Shown: in pieces, positions 10,574 to 19,792 of the stretch
Position numbering within the stretch: position 1 is the first letter of the stretch
How the letters are laid out: the number at the start of each line of letters is the position of its first letter
DNA from: Saccharomyces mikatae IFO 1815
Taxonomy: Eukaryota; Ascomycota; Saccharomycetes; Saccharomycetales; Saccharomycetaceae
Assembly: GCF_947241705.1 (NCBI RefSeq)
Contig: NC_079256.1
Span: forward strand, 124,001 to 188,000
Reading direction: 5' to 3'
DNA: 64,000 nucleotides
Notes under the pieces: generated by a model
The model's database searches: none
Seen by the model: only the letters and a program-made list of their open reading frames with translations
What the model was told of the DNA's origin: nothing
Translations under genes and position numbers: made by a program

Positions 10574-10932
10574 CAGCCACAACGGGACTGCCACACCGTC
10601 TCTACACAGCTTCTTGTTCTTGTTATTCCTAAATATGTTGTAACGCTACGTAATTCCACCTTTCATTACTAATATTAAGCCATTCACGTGACTTTTTCCC
10701 AGCGCCTGGTGTGGCGCCACACTTTTTTTTCATAAGAATCCTCGAGGAAAACAGAAAAATATTTCAGTTATTTAAACTATAAGATGCTTGGGGATATAAT
10801 GATGGTGCCGTGTGTTTGTGTTTGAGTGTGTTTGAGTGTTCCTGAAAGAGAGAGCGTTAAAAGTCCAATTGAGTTGCACATATATACGCATACGCATTCG
10901 CACTTCTTATACACACACACAATATAAAAAAT
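10574..10932 (+). promoter_or_regulatory. CYS3 promoter with Cbf1 and Met31/32-type sites
   Basis: The 359-base gap before CYS3 holds a perfect TCACGTGA E-box at 10684-10691, the Cbf1-Met4 type site. A palindrome TGTGGCGCCACA at 10710-10721 contains two inverted copies of the TGTGGC core recognised by Met31/Met32. Both are hallmarks of sulphur-amino-acid gene control by Met4. GT-rich and CA-rich tracts follow (about 10805-10920). Sites are read directly; binding is inferred. Confidence 0.75.
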
Positions 10933-12117
10933 ATGACTCTACAAGAATCTGATAGATTTGCTACTAAGGCCATCCACGCCGGTGAACACATTGACGTTCA
11001 CGGATCCGTCATCGAACCCATCTCTTTGTCGACCACTTTCAAACAATCATCTCCAGCCAACCCTATCGGCACTTACGAATACTCCAGATCTCAAAATCCT
11101 AACAGAGAGAACTTGGAAAAGGCTGTGGCCGCTTTAGAGAATGCTCAATACGGTTTGGCTTTCTCATCTGGTTCTGCCACTACCGCCACAATCTTGCAAT
11201 CGCTTCCTCAGGGCTCTCATGCGGTCTCTATCGGTGATGTTTACGGTGGTACTCACAGATACTTCACCAAAGTGGCCAACGCACACGGTGTGGAAACTTC
11301 ATTTACTAACGACTTGTTGAACGATCTACCACAACTGCTAAAGAACAACACCAAGTTGGTTTGGATCGAAACTCCAACCAACCCTACATTGAAGGTCACC
11401 GACATTCAAAAGGTGGCAGATCTTATCAAGAAGCACGCTGCCGGCCAAGACGTCATCTTGGTTGTCGACAACACTTTCTTGTCTCCATACATCTCCAACC
11501 CATTGAACTTCGGTGCAGACATCGTCGTCCACTCTGCCACAAAGTACATCAACGGTCATTCAGATGTTGTGCTCGGTGTCCTAGCCACCAATAACAAGCA
11601 ATTGTACGAGCGTCTACAATTCCTACAAAACGCCATTGGTGCCATCCCATCTCCTTTCGATGCTTGGTTGACTCACAGAGGTTTGAAGACTTTGCATCTA
11701 CGTGTCAGACAAGCTGCCCTCAGTGCCATCAAGATCGCAGAATTCTTGGCATCCGACAAGGAAAACGTCGTCGCTGTCAACTACCCAGGTTTGAAAACAC
11801 ACCCTAACTACGACGTTGTGTTGAAGCAACACCGTGACGCCCTTGGTGGTGGTATGATCTCTTTCAGAATCAAAGGTGGTGCTGAAGCCGCCTCCAAGTT
11901 CGCGTCATCCACAAGACTGTTCACATTGGCCGAGTCTCTTGGTGGTATCGAATCTCTATTGGAAGTGCCAGCTGTCATGACTCATGGTGGCATTCCAAAG
12001 GAGGCCAGAGAGGCCTCTGGTGTGTATGACGACTTGGTCAGAATCTCCGTCGGTATTGAAGATACCGACGATCTTCTGGAAGATGTCAAGCAAGCTTTGA
12101 AGCAAGCCACCAACTAG
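10933..12117 (+). CDS. CYS3: Cystathionine gamma-lyase Cys3
   Basis: This PLP enzyme of 394 residues cleaves cystathionine to cysteine, 2-oxobutyrate and ammonia, the last step of transsulphuration in the cytosol. It belongs to the Cys/Met metabolism family. The PLP-binding lysine lies in HSATKYINGHSD at about residue 204, and the upstream VVDNTFLSPY segment holds the cofactor aspartate. Codon use is strongly biased to preferred yeast codons, consistent with high expression. Its promoter carries Cbf1/Met31-type sites. Length matches the family exactly and no damage is seen. Confidence 0.98.
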   Translation: MTLQESDRFATKAIHAGEHIDVHGSVIEPISLSTTFKQSSPANPIGTYEYSRSQNPNRENLEKAVAALENAQYGLAFSSGSATTATILQSLPQGSHAVSIGDVYGGTHRYFTKVANAHGVETSFTNDLLNDLPQLLKNNTKLVWIETPTNPTLKVTDIQKVADLIKKHAAGQDVILVVDNTFLSPYISNPLNFGADIVVHSATKYINGHSDVVLGVLATNNKQLYERLQFLQNAIGAIPSPFDAWLTHRGLKTLHLRVRQAALSAIKIAEFLASDKENVVAVNYPGLKTHPNYDVVLKQHRDALGGGMISFRIKGGAEAASKFASSTRLFTLAESLGGIESLLEVPAVMTHGGIPKEAREASGVYDDLVRISVGIEDTDDLLEDVKQALKQATN

Positions 12118-12282
12118 CCGGTAGTTGCCGCAATAGCGGACCCTTCAAGCTAGACTTTTTAAATACGATATAAAACAACTCTTTTATAAAAATATTTGTA
12201 TAAATATATACAATTTTGAATATCCATTATTACTGTACTATATCGTGTAGCGTGATTTTTTTACAAGCAGTTATTGTAATTG

Positions 12283-12299
12283 ATATATATATATATATA
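12283..12299. repeat. Short TA dinucleotide repeat
   Basis: A run of alternating T and A lies in the CYS3-SWC3 gap, about 90 bases before the SWC3 start. It may add to promoter flexibility or be part of the CYS3 3' end. It is a simple repeat only. Confidence 0.8.
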
Positions 12300-12388
12300 C
12301 CATACATGTATTCTTATATGCATATGTCCAACGATATATGAACATATGCAAACGCTTTAGAAGTAAAGCTGGTCGCAGAGAAGTAAGA

Positions 12389-14242
12389 ATGCCTGCTGTG
12401 TTGAGAACCAGGTCCAAAGAATCCTCTCTAGAGGAGAAGCCTGCTTCCAGGACAAGGACGAGATCGGGGAGAGGCAAGCGCGGTCGTGAAGACGATGATG
12501 AGGACGATGATGAGGAAAGCGATGGCGCATACGACGAAGTTGGTGATGATTATGATGAATATGCTTCCAGAGTAAAGTTAGCGAATAACAGGCCGTTTGA
12601 AATAGTCGCGGGTCTGCCTGCTAGTGTGGACATGCCTAATTATAACTCATCGCTTACTCATCCGCAATCAATTAAAAACTCAGGAGTGCTTTATGACTCT
12701 TTGGTTAGCTCCAGAAGAACCTGGATCCAGGGCGAGATGTTTGAACTGTACTGGCGAAGGCCCAAGAAAATCGTTAACGAGACTACGCCCACTCTGATGG
12801 AAAGTCCAACGTCCAGTGGAATTCCCTTAATACGAGATAAGATGCAGAAAATGTGCGATTGTATAATGAGCGGAGGTCCTCACACGTTTAAAGTTAGGCT
12901 GTTCATACTGAAAGATGAAAAGATCGAACAAAAGTGGCAGGAGGAGCAAGACTTGAAGAAGAAAGAAAAGGAATTGAAAAGGAAGAATGAAGCAGAGGCC
13001 AAGAGACTGAGAATGGAGGAAAGGAAAAAGCAGCAGCTGCAGAAGAAAATAGCCAAGGAACAAAAGTTACAATTGCAAAAAGAGAATAAGGCTAAACAGA
13101 AACTAGAACAGGAGGCACTGAAATTGAAGAAAAAGGAGGAAATGAAAAAACTAAAAGAGCAAAACAAAAATAAACAAGGTTCCCCTTCCTCCACGATGCA
13201 TGACCCAAGAATGATAATGAATTTGAATCTGATGGCACAAGAAGACCCAAAACTAAATACTTTGATGGAAACTGTGGCTAAAGGTCTAGCCAATAATGAT
13301 CAATTGGAGGAATTTAAAAAATTTATTGAGATTGCCAAGAGAAGATCCCTGGAAGGGAACCCAATAAATAAACGTCCCCTCGTTGCAACAGAAAAGGCCC
13401 CGGCGTCCTTTAAAAATAAGGATGTACAGGAGGCGAACCGCTTGAACTCGATAACGTTGGTGAAAAGTTCAAAAACCACAGCCCCTGCAGAGCCTGAATT
13501 AAATAAGGATGATGCAGAGAAAGAACGGTCAAAGGGCGAAAAGACAACTGCTGATTCTGTGCAAATTGATGTCAAAACAGAAAAGGACGTGAAAGTAGAA
13601 GATTCGCAAAAGAAAGAGGATGATCCTAAGGTACCTAAAAGGAAAAGAAGAAAAAATGCAGTGAAAGAGGATAAAGACATGCAATTAACTGCATTTCAAC
13701 AAAAATACGTCCAAAATGCAGAGATTGTTCTAGAGTATTTGGAATTCACCCATTCGAGGTACTATTTACCCAAAAAGTCCATAGTAGAATTTCTGGAGGA
13801 TACGGGCGAGATCGTCATATCTTGGATCGTCATACACAATTCTAAGGAAATCGAGAAGTTCAAAACAAAAAAATTGAAGGCAAAACTGAAAGCCGATGGA
13901 AAGTCACACGAAGAAGATATTAAGCAAGACTCCGATGTGGGAAATGAACCATACTTTAACCCCCTCTTTGAAGACGATTGTCCCACCCCACTTTACACCC
14001 CGATGACAATGAAGTTATCGGGTATCCACAAAAGGTTCAACCAAATCATTCAGAACAGTGTCTCTCCCATGGAAGAAGTTGCCAAAGAGATGGAAAAAAT
14101 CCTACAAATCGGTACCAGATTATCTGGTTATAATCTATGGTACCAGTTGGATGGATACGACGATGAAGCTTTGAGCGAAAGTTTGCGTTTCGAATTGATT
14201 GAGTGGGAACATACCATGAGAAGCAAAAGGCACAAAAGGTAG
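12389..14242 (+). CDS. SWC3: SWR1 chromatin remodelling complex subunit Swc3
   Basis: Swc3 is a subunit of SWR1, which exchanges H2A for H2A.Z in nucleosomes. The protein starts MPAVLRTRSKES and has 617 residues from this ATG (about 625 in S. cerevisiae). An acidic Asp/Glu stretch lies near residues 35-60. A conserved block around RRTWIQGEMFELYWRR follows. Residues about 190-270 form a long highly charged Lys/Glu coiled coil, and the end is rich in aromatic conserved motifs (SGYNLWYQLDGYDDEAL). A further in-frame ATG exists at 12338, adding 17 basic residues. I prefer 12389 because it matches the known N-terminus. Confidence 0.94.
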   Translation: MPAVLRTRSKESSLEEKPASRTRTRSGRGKRGREDDDEDDDEESDGAYDEVGDDYDEYASRVKLANNRPFEIVAGLPASVDMPNYNSSLTHPQSIKNSGVLYDSLVSSRRTWIQGEMFELYWRRPKKIVNETTPTLMESPTSSGIPLIRDKMQKMCDCIMSGGPHTFKVRLFILKDEKIEQKWQEEQDLKKKEKELKRKNEAEAKRLRMEERKKQQLQKKIAKEQKLQLQKENKAKQKLEQEALKLKKKEEMKKLKEQNKNKQGSPSSTMHDPRMIMNLNLMAQEDPKLNTLMETVAKGLANNDQLEEFKKFIEIAKRRSLEGNPINKRPLVATEKAPASFKNKDVQEANRLNSITLVKSSKTTAPAEPELNKDDAEKERSKGEKTTADSVQIDVKTEKDVKVEDSQKKEDDPKVPKRKRRKNAVKEDKDMQLTAFQQKYVQNAEIVLEYLEFTHSRYYLPKKSIVEFLEDTGEIVISWIVIHNSKEIEKFKTKKLKAKLKADGKSHEEDIKQDSDVGNEPYFNPLFEDDCPTPLYTPMTMKLSGIHKRFNQIIQNSVSPMEEVAKEMEKILQIGTRLSGYNLWYQLDGYDDEALSESLRFELIEWEHTMRSKRHKR

Positions 14243-14349
14243 CGCTTCGTGTTTTTAATCCTTCTATGATGCCATTGTGATTATACACGTTGTACTATTT
14301 ACTTTCTCTACTTGTATATTAAAACCTTATCTTTTTTTCGTATTATTTA

Positions 14350-15831
14350 TCATGTGGAGTATTGGAACTGTATTCCAAACTTCGTAGGGAAAACCGGTAT
14401 ATTACTATTTTCTACATCCACTGCTGATATCGATATCGCGTCATCATTCTTTTCATCATTGGATAAAGTTCTTTGAGAGCTTTTAGTGAAAACCAGTTCT
14501 GTCCCTGCAGATATCAAAAAACCCCTCCATTTCCCTTCCCATAACAGCTTCAAAGTCTTATCACGTAATGACGTGCTTAGCTTCCAAACACTGGTAAAAA
14601 TGGAACTATTTATTTTGTTATCGAACTTTTCGATAGTGGATCTTTCTTCGTCTATCTTTCTTAGCGATGATGAGAATGCATAAGTCAAGTCATTTAGTAG
14701 CTTCTGTTTATGATCAGGTATATCTAACGAAGAATCATGATCGTCATCAATTGACTTCAGATTCGGTACACTTTCATGCAGCAGTTTAGTTGTTTTCTTA
14801 TTCGGATTCACATCTACCAATTCGTGAGATACTGGCTCTAATTTATCATTATTATTACCATTGATCGCCATATGATGCTTTTTTTGCCAAAATTCGCACC
14901 CGAACGAAAGATTTGATTCAATTGAATAAAGGTTAAAATCATACTTCGCACAAAAAGTGGAGTTTGTCCCTGTCTTGGCCGAATATGTGGAAGATATATG
15001 ACCAAACAATGGATTCCAAGATAATGTCAAGGTTAGTGGCCGCCCCGTGTTCGTGGAATGTGTGTAATATCTTAAAGTTGTAGAACAACCAGGACTTAAA
15101 CTGACCAACCCTAACCAAAATTCAGCACCAAGGGACAATGAAGAATTGTTGTATAGTGAAGTGTTGAATTTGGATGGCGTGGTAAGGAAATTGTGTAATA
15201 TTCTGTATCCACATAATAAATCGCTGGTGGAAAATATCCACTCTTGTAAATTTCGATGAGAATATTTTTGAAAATAACACGTCAAAACGTTTAAGTTCTC
15301 CTTGAAACTGCTTACACCCTTAATCATGAGCTGTGTTTGTGGATTTAGTCGTTTTATTATCATTGCCTCCAAATCAGAACTTGGATAGTACATTCTACCA
15401 TAATAAAGAGATTTCTTGGCAAATTTCAAATCATGAGACAATTTCTTGTTATTCTCGAGCAAACTTTCGTCAGTATTCAGTCCGTTTGCACTGTTGCTAC
15501 TGTAAAAGTTAAGATTTGGCTGTAATTGCCTATATGTCTCAGTAGCATCTTGTAATGGGATATCTGTAGAGTTACGCATAAAATTATCCAATTGCTGCGC
15601 ATCAGAATATAAATAACTTAGAGAACCATTTATTCTCAACCTTGTAGAGAAGTCTAAAGAATTGAATGTATTGGGGGTAGACCTATTGGAAATCTGCAGG
15701 TGAATTGCTGAGGGAATTTGGAAATCCAATAATGTTCTTGAAGTGGCGGTAATATCCTCGTAGCTATTTTGTGTGCTCCAATGGGTGCTTTGATAGAACG
15801 CTCTAAGTACTTGGTCCATGTAGGGCAGCAT
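14350..15831 (-). CDS. MDM10: ERMES/SAM mitochondrial outer membrane protein Mdm10
   Basis: This 493-residue beta-barrel protein of the mitochondrial outer membrane has the same length as the known protein. It joins Mdm12, Mdm34 and Mmm1 in the ER-mitochondria tether and also assists the SAM complex in Tom40 and porin assembly. The sequence begins MLPYMDQVLRAFY, typical of the family, and shows alternating hydrophobic/polar strands (for example SLSLGAEFWLGLVSLSPG) instead of membrane helices. It is convergent with SWC3 (107-base gap) and divergent from SPO7. Confidence 0.96.
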   Translation of the reverse strand: MLPYMDQVLRAFYQSTHWSTQNSYEDITATSRTLLDFQIPSAIHLQISNRSTPNTFNSLDFSTRLRINGSLSYLYSDAQQLDNFMRNSTDIPLQDATETYRQLQPNLNFYSSNSANGLNTDESLLENNKKLSHDLKFAKKSLYYGRMYYPSSDLEAMIIKRLNPQTQLMIKGVSSFKENLNVLTCYFQKYSHRNLQEWIFSTSDLLCGYRILHNFLTTPSKFNTSLYNNSSLSLGAEFWLGLVSLSPGCSTTLRYYTHSTNTGRPLTLTLSWNPLFGHISSTYSAKTGTNSTFCAKYDFNLYSIESNLSFGCEFWQKKHHMAINGNNNDKLEPVSHELVDVNPNKKTTKLLHESVPNLKSIDDDHDSSLDIPDHKQKLLNDLTYAFSSSLRKIDEERSTIEKFDNKINSSIFTSVWKLSTSLRDKTLKLLWEGKWRGFLISAGTELVFTKSSQRTLSNDEKNDDAISISAVDVENSNIPVFPTKFGIQFQYST

Positions 15832-16016
15832 CGATGCCTGCTTTGTCTCCTCAATCTTTTATTAATGTGTATCTACTTTATTTTCTCACTCAACAACAAA
15901 GTTGAAACCAAATTTAATTAATAAGTATTCTTAAAAGAAAAGTTGCGAAATTGAGCGAGAATCTACTGATTAGGCATAAACGAAGAGAGACCGTGGAAAA
16001 CTAAAGAAAGGAGGTC

Positions 16017-16796
16017 ATGGAGCCAGAGAGTATAGGTGATGTAGAAAATTATGTCCAGGATGATAGTGGTAGTGTAGTATCCGGGCCTCGTAAGCGTTCT
16101 GGAAGCAAGACATCTAGTGCGAAGAATATACGGAACTCCAGTAATATCTCCCCAGCATCGATGATTTTTAGAAACTTACTAATACTGGAGGATGACTTAA
16201 GACGCCAAGCTCGTGAACAAAAAATATTGAAGTGGCAATTTACTTTGTTTCTAGCATCTATGGCCGGTGTAGGTGCGTTTACCTTCTACGAATTATATTT
16301 CACTACAGATTGTGTTAAGGGCTTCCACAGAGTTATTCTGCAGTTCACTCTTTCTTTTATTTCTATAACTGTAGTTCTATTTCATATTAGTGGGCAATAT
16401 AGAAGAACCATTGTCATTCCAAGAAGATTTTTCACCTCTACTAATAAGGGGATTAGGCAGTTTAATGTGAGGTTAGTTAAAGTCCAGTCTACGTGGGATG
16501 AAAAATATACAGATTCCGTAAGGTTCGTGAGTCGATCAATTGCTTATAGTAATATTTACTGTCTGAAAAAATTTCTGTGGCTTAAAGACGATAATACCAT
16601 CGTGAAATTTTGGAAAAGTGTCACGATACAATCTCAACCGAGAATCGGTGCTGTAGATGTGAAATTGGTGCTTAATCCCAGAGCATTTAGTGCAGAAATT
16701 AGAGAAGGATGGGAAATTTATAGAGATGAGTTCTGGGCTAGGGAAGGAGCAAGAAGACGCAAACAAGCGCATGAACTCCGACCTAAATTAGAATGA
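16017..16796 (+). CDS. SPO7: Nem1-Spo7 phosphatase regulatory subunit Spo7
   Basis: Spo7 binds the phosphatase Nem1 at the nuclear/ER membrane. Together they dephosphorylate and activate the lipin Pah1, controlling nuclear shape, phospholipid synthesis and sporulation. The 259-residue length equals the known protein. A Ser-rich N-terminal tail is followed by two hydrophobic segments at about residues 77-96 and 106-126. The C-terminus is basic and soluble. The ATG at 16017 lies in a purine-rich leader (AAGGAGGTC before it). Confidence 0.95.
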   Translation: MEPESIGDVENYVQDDSGSVVSGPRKRSGSKTSSAKNIRNSSNISPASMIFRNLLILEDDLRRQAREQKILKWQFTLFLASMAGVGAFTFYELYFTTDCVKGFHRVILQFTLSFISITVVLFHISGQYRRTIVIPRRFFTSTNKGIRQFNVRLVKVQSTWDEKYTDSVRFVSRSIAYSNIYCLKKFLWLKDDNTIVKFWKSVTIQSQPRIGAVDVKLVLNPRAFSAEIREGWEIYRDEFWAREGARRRKQAHELRPKLE

Positions 16797-17072
16797 AAGA
16801 GTTGGGAAGTTACTTATCCCGGATAAGGGGCTATAATTACCTATATAAAGTTGTATCCACGTATAGATTATACTTTAAATATTATTGGAAGTGAAACTAT
16901 TGTGTTGTGAAATTTTACAAATCCGTCATTTCTGACTTTATATTTAAGTTTTCCAACAGGTGTTAGAAAACCTAAGGGTTGTTGAGATCGCCCAAACAGA
17001 GAACCTTATAATACATCCCGGCATAGGGTGAAGAGATAAGAAGGAAAGCCTTGGCATAATACGTGTATAAGA

Positions 17073-17678
17073 ATGAGTTTAGCTTTTAATATGCAACGAT
17101 TGGTGTTTCGTAATTTGAATGTAGGGAAGTACATGTTTAAGAACGTCCCCTTATGGAAGTCAAAGGGTAGCATTAAGCTGACAAAGCCCTTAACCCGCTC
17201 TATCGGGTTAGCAGGTGCTAGTGTAGCTGCTGGTGGGCTCTTCCTACTGAATTTTCAACCTTCCAGGTTGATATTCAACGATTCTGTGGGTGGAGCTATG
17301 AAACGATATGGCGTTCAAGGATCCTTGGAATCAAAAGTGGGAAACACAGCAAGCATTGCGGAGGAAAGAAGGAACAAAGTAAGCAGTCACAAGCAAATGT
17401 TCCTGGGATCTTTATTTGGTGTTATTTTAGGGGTTACGGTGGCTAAGATATCCATCTTGTTCATGTATGTTGGTATTACAAGTATGCTAATTTGTGAATG
17501 GTTGCGGTATAAGGGTTGGATTCGTATCAATTTAAAAAATATTAAGTCTGTCATTGTTTTGAGAGATGTAGATCTGAAAAAACTGCTTATTGATGGGTTA
17601 TTAGGTACGGAGTATATGGGTTTTAAAGTGTTCTTTACGATGAGTTTCATACTATCAAGCTTGAACGCCAATAAATGA
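17073..17678 (+). CDS. FUN14: FUNDC1-family mitochondrial outer membrane protein Fun14
   Basis: This 201-residue protein belongs to the FUN14/FUNDC1 family of mitochondrial membrane proteins. Hydrophobic segments include residues about 47-62 (GLAGASVAAGGLFLLNF), the conserved GSLFGVILGVTVAKIS block around 110-126, ILFMYVGITSMLICEW, and a C-terminal hydrophobic stretch. The N-terminus is basic with a presequence-like pattern. The C-terminal two thirds match the S. cerevisiae protein closely from memory, while the N-terminal part is more divergent. Its function in yeast is poorly defined. It converges on ERP2. Confidence 0.93.
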   Translation: MSLAFNMQRLVFRNLNVGKYMFKNVPLWKSKGSIKLTKPLTRSIGLAGASVAAGGLFLLNFQPSRLIFNDSVGGAMKRYGVQGSLESKVGNTASIAEERRNKVSSHKQMFLGSLFGVILGVTVAKISILFMYVGITSMLICEWLRYKGWIRINLKNIKSVIVLRDVDLKKLLIDGLLGTEYMGFKVFFTMSFILSSLNANK

Positions 17679-17866
17679 GCAAGTTAAATGATCAGATTTG
17701 AGTAAGGGTTATGCCTGTTAGTTTTATGTTTTTAGTTTTGGTATTTCGTCTATCCTATACAGCAATTTTACATACGGTTATGGAAGAGGGAAATAGTCAT
17801 TTTAAATAAAAATTGATCGTGTTCTATTTTTTACGGATATATAATCTTTGTAGATTCAAAAAGTCC

Positions 17867-18514
17867 TTAAACATAATTCTTTTGGCGACCAGTAAAGAGG
17901 AATTGAATAAGTAGAACCTGGGCAACACTTATAATGGCAATGATGATCATGATCAATATAGATAACCAGGTCAACCTTGATTCGGTCGAGTTAACAGTGG
18001 ACATATTTCTCCATTCTCTAGCTCTCAAATAGTTCAAAGCCTTTGTAATTTTGTTTAAGTTCCTATCGATTTCCTCCACAGCGTTATTGGCGATAATATC
18101 ATCATTGTTAACTTCAGTTTCAGCTTCTTCAGTTAAAGTTTTCTCCTTTTCTAAGGTAACTTCTACCTTTTTCAATGCCGTACCGTAGTTATTGGAAAAG
18201 CAAAAGGTGTATTTCCCCACCCCAAATGATTTCAACAAGAAATCGGAATATTTCTTTTGTTTTTCACTAGTAATTACAGATCCATCAGGAGCAGTAATGT
18301 CAAAATCAATCTCAAAGTTACCACCGGTTAGAACTTGGTAACCCACGGCTAAGGAATCATCCTCAGTAGCCATGTCGTAGTATAGACATTCTTTGCTGAA
18401 TGCTGGTAAAGTGATAGCAACTGGCGCATAATTGGAAGATGCAGACACTAAATTCGCCAACGTCAAAATGAGAACAATGAAGAAAGAGGGTAGAGCGATT
18501 GTAGATTTAATCAT
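17867..18514 (-). CDS. ERP2: p24-family COPII cargo adaptor Erp2
   Basis: Erp2 is a member of the p24 (EMP24/GP25L) family, which cycles between ER and Golgi in COPII and COPI vesicles and complexes with Erp1, Emp24 and Erv25. The 215-residue protein starts MIKSTIALPSFF with a signal peptide of about 25 residues. A luminal GOLD domain has the conserved pair of cysteines (ECLYYDM and YTFCFSNNYG). A coiled coil and a membrane span near residues 183-205 follow, then a short tail LFTGRQKNYV with aromatic and basic sorting signals. ERP1, a partner, is also in this window at 34354-35013. Confidence 0.95.
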   Translation of the reverse strand: MIKSTIALPSFFIVLILTLANLVSASSNYAPVAITLPAFSKECLYYDMATEDDSLAVGYQVLTGGNFEIDFDITAPDGSVITSEKQKKYSDFLLKSFGVGKYTFCFSNNYGTALKKVEVTLEKEKTLTEEAETEVNNDDIIANNAVEEIDRNLNKITKALNYLRAREWRNMSTVNSTESRLTWLSILIMIIIAIISVAQVLLIQFLFTGRQKNYV

Positions 18515-18854
18515 AGTTTTCTTTTTCAATGAATGGGCCCCACTGGTGGTCTTATCCTAGCTTAATCAGTTGATACAGAATTGGCGGTGTCGATCCCTAA
18601 GGTTAATCGATCACAATACTGAAGATTCCATTACTTTTTCATTTTAGCTAGTGCAAGTTTTGGCAAAATGTAGTTTTCGTGTTTCGGGACACGTCGCTGA
18701 AAATAATTGAAATAAAGCAGGACATTATTATTAAGTACAGTGGACACTAATATCATAGAACTTAAAAATTTTGGCTAAAGGCTTTATTGTCACCGTCTCG
18801 AGACAAACGGTGGGTTAGATATGTATGAGGTTCAGGCATCCTGATAACTATTTG
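18515..18854. other. ERP2 upstream region
   Basis: This is the ERP2 promoter and leader, running up to the solo delta LTR. I see no open frame, tRNA or other repeat in it. Confidence 0.5.
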
Positions 18855-19187
18855 TGAGATTTGGGTAAATTTTGAGATGCTTGTTGGGATTCCATTGTTG
18901 ATAAAGGCAATATTATTTGGTATAGAGAATATACTAGAAGTTCTCCTCGGGAATTTAGGAATCCATAAAAGGGAATCTGCAATTCTACACAATTCTATAA
19001 ACATTATTATCATCGTTTTATATGTTGTTATTCATTATCTTATTACATTATCAATCCTTGCATTTCAGCTTCCACTTATTTCGATGACAGCTTCTCATAA
19101 CTTATGTCATCTTCTAACACCGTATATGATAATATACTAGTAATATGATTACTAATCAATCGATGATAGTCTGTTCTTATTGCAATA
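18855..19187 (-). repeat. Solo delta LTR (Ty1/Ty2 type)
   Basis: About 333 bases match the delta LTR on the minus strand. The plus strand begins TGAGATTTGGG (end of the LTR), carries the diagnostic GTTGGGATTCCATTGTTGA and CTAGAAGTTCTCCTCG blocks, and ends near TTATTGCAATA in place of the canonical TTCCAACA. No internal Ty sequence is attached. It lies about 250 bases upstream of tRNA-Pro, the usual Ty1 target position. The 5-base flanks (ATTTG and TTTAG) do not match, so no target duplication is visible. It looks old. Confidence 0.88.
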
Positions 19188-19434
19188 TTTAGCAGATTAC
19201 GTATGATTTTACAGAGCGGCCTTCTTAAAAAATCTCAATTGCATCGCTACGAATCTCTTTGAAACCTCAATGGAGTAGTAACAAAGCTTTAATAGTCTAA
19301 AATTCAGCTAAATAGAATAGAATAGGAGGAAATCAAGGTTTAACACAGATCAGCTATAAATGATAGTAAGTATAATTCAAAAGAAAAACCATCAAGTGGT
19401 CAAAATACTAACTAATGAAAACATCAAATAATAC

Positions 19435-19537
19435 GGGCGTGTGGTCTAGTGGTATGATTCTCGCTTTGGGAGACTTCTTGATTAAACAGGGAGACAAAGC
19501 ATGCGAGAGGCCCTGGGTTCAATTCCCAGCTCGCCCC
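19435..19537 (+). tRNA. tP(UGG)A: tRNA-Pro (anticodon UGG) with intron
   Basis: A complete cloverleaf can be drawn. The exon starts GGGCGTGTGGTCTAGTGG (acceptor and A box) and the second exon holds the B box GGTTCAATTCC and 3' acceptor CTCGCCC with discriminator C. The anticodon TGG is at 19467-19469. A 31-base intron occupies 19471-19501, one base after the anticodon, the standard eukaryotic position. A terminator run of seven T follows at 19539. Splicing would need the Sen complex, whose subunit SEN34 is encoded at 39305-40132. Confidence 0.97.
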
Positions 19538-19792
19538 GTTTTTTTATCAATTTACATGGACAGGACTTATTACAACCGTGCCACTTCTACCCACACATCA
19601 AAAAGAATACATACAGCCTTTCTTTCTTCATCCTTTCCATTCTTTTTAACTCGAAAAATTTCCTTTCTCTATAGCGTATAGAATATATGTTACATGTATA
19701 TATTTATATAATAAAAATGTTCGGAAAATTCCTCATTATACCCAGTTCATTAAAAGACATTTTCGTTATTATCAATCGCCCAGAGAAGTTGT

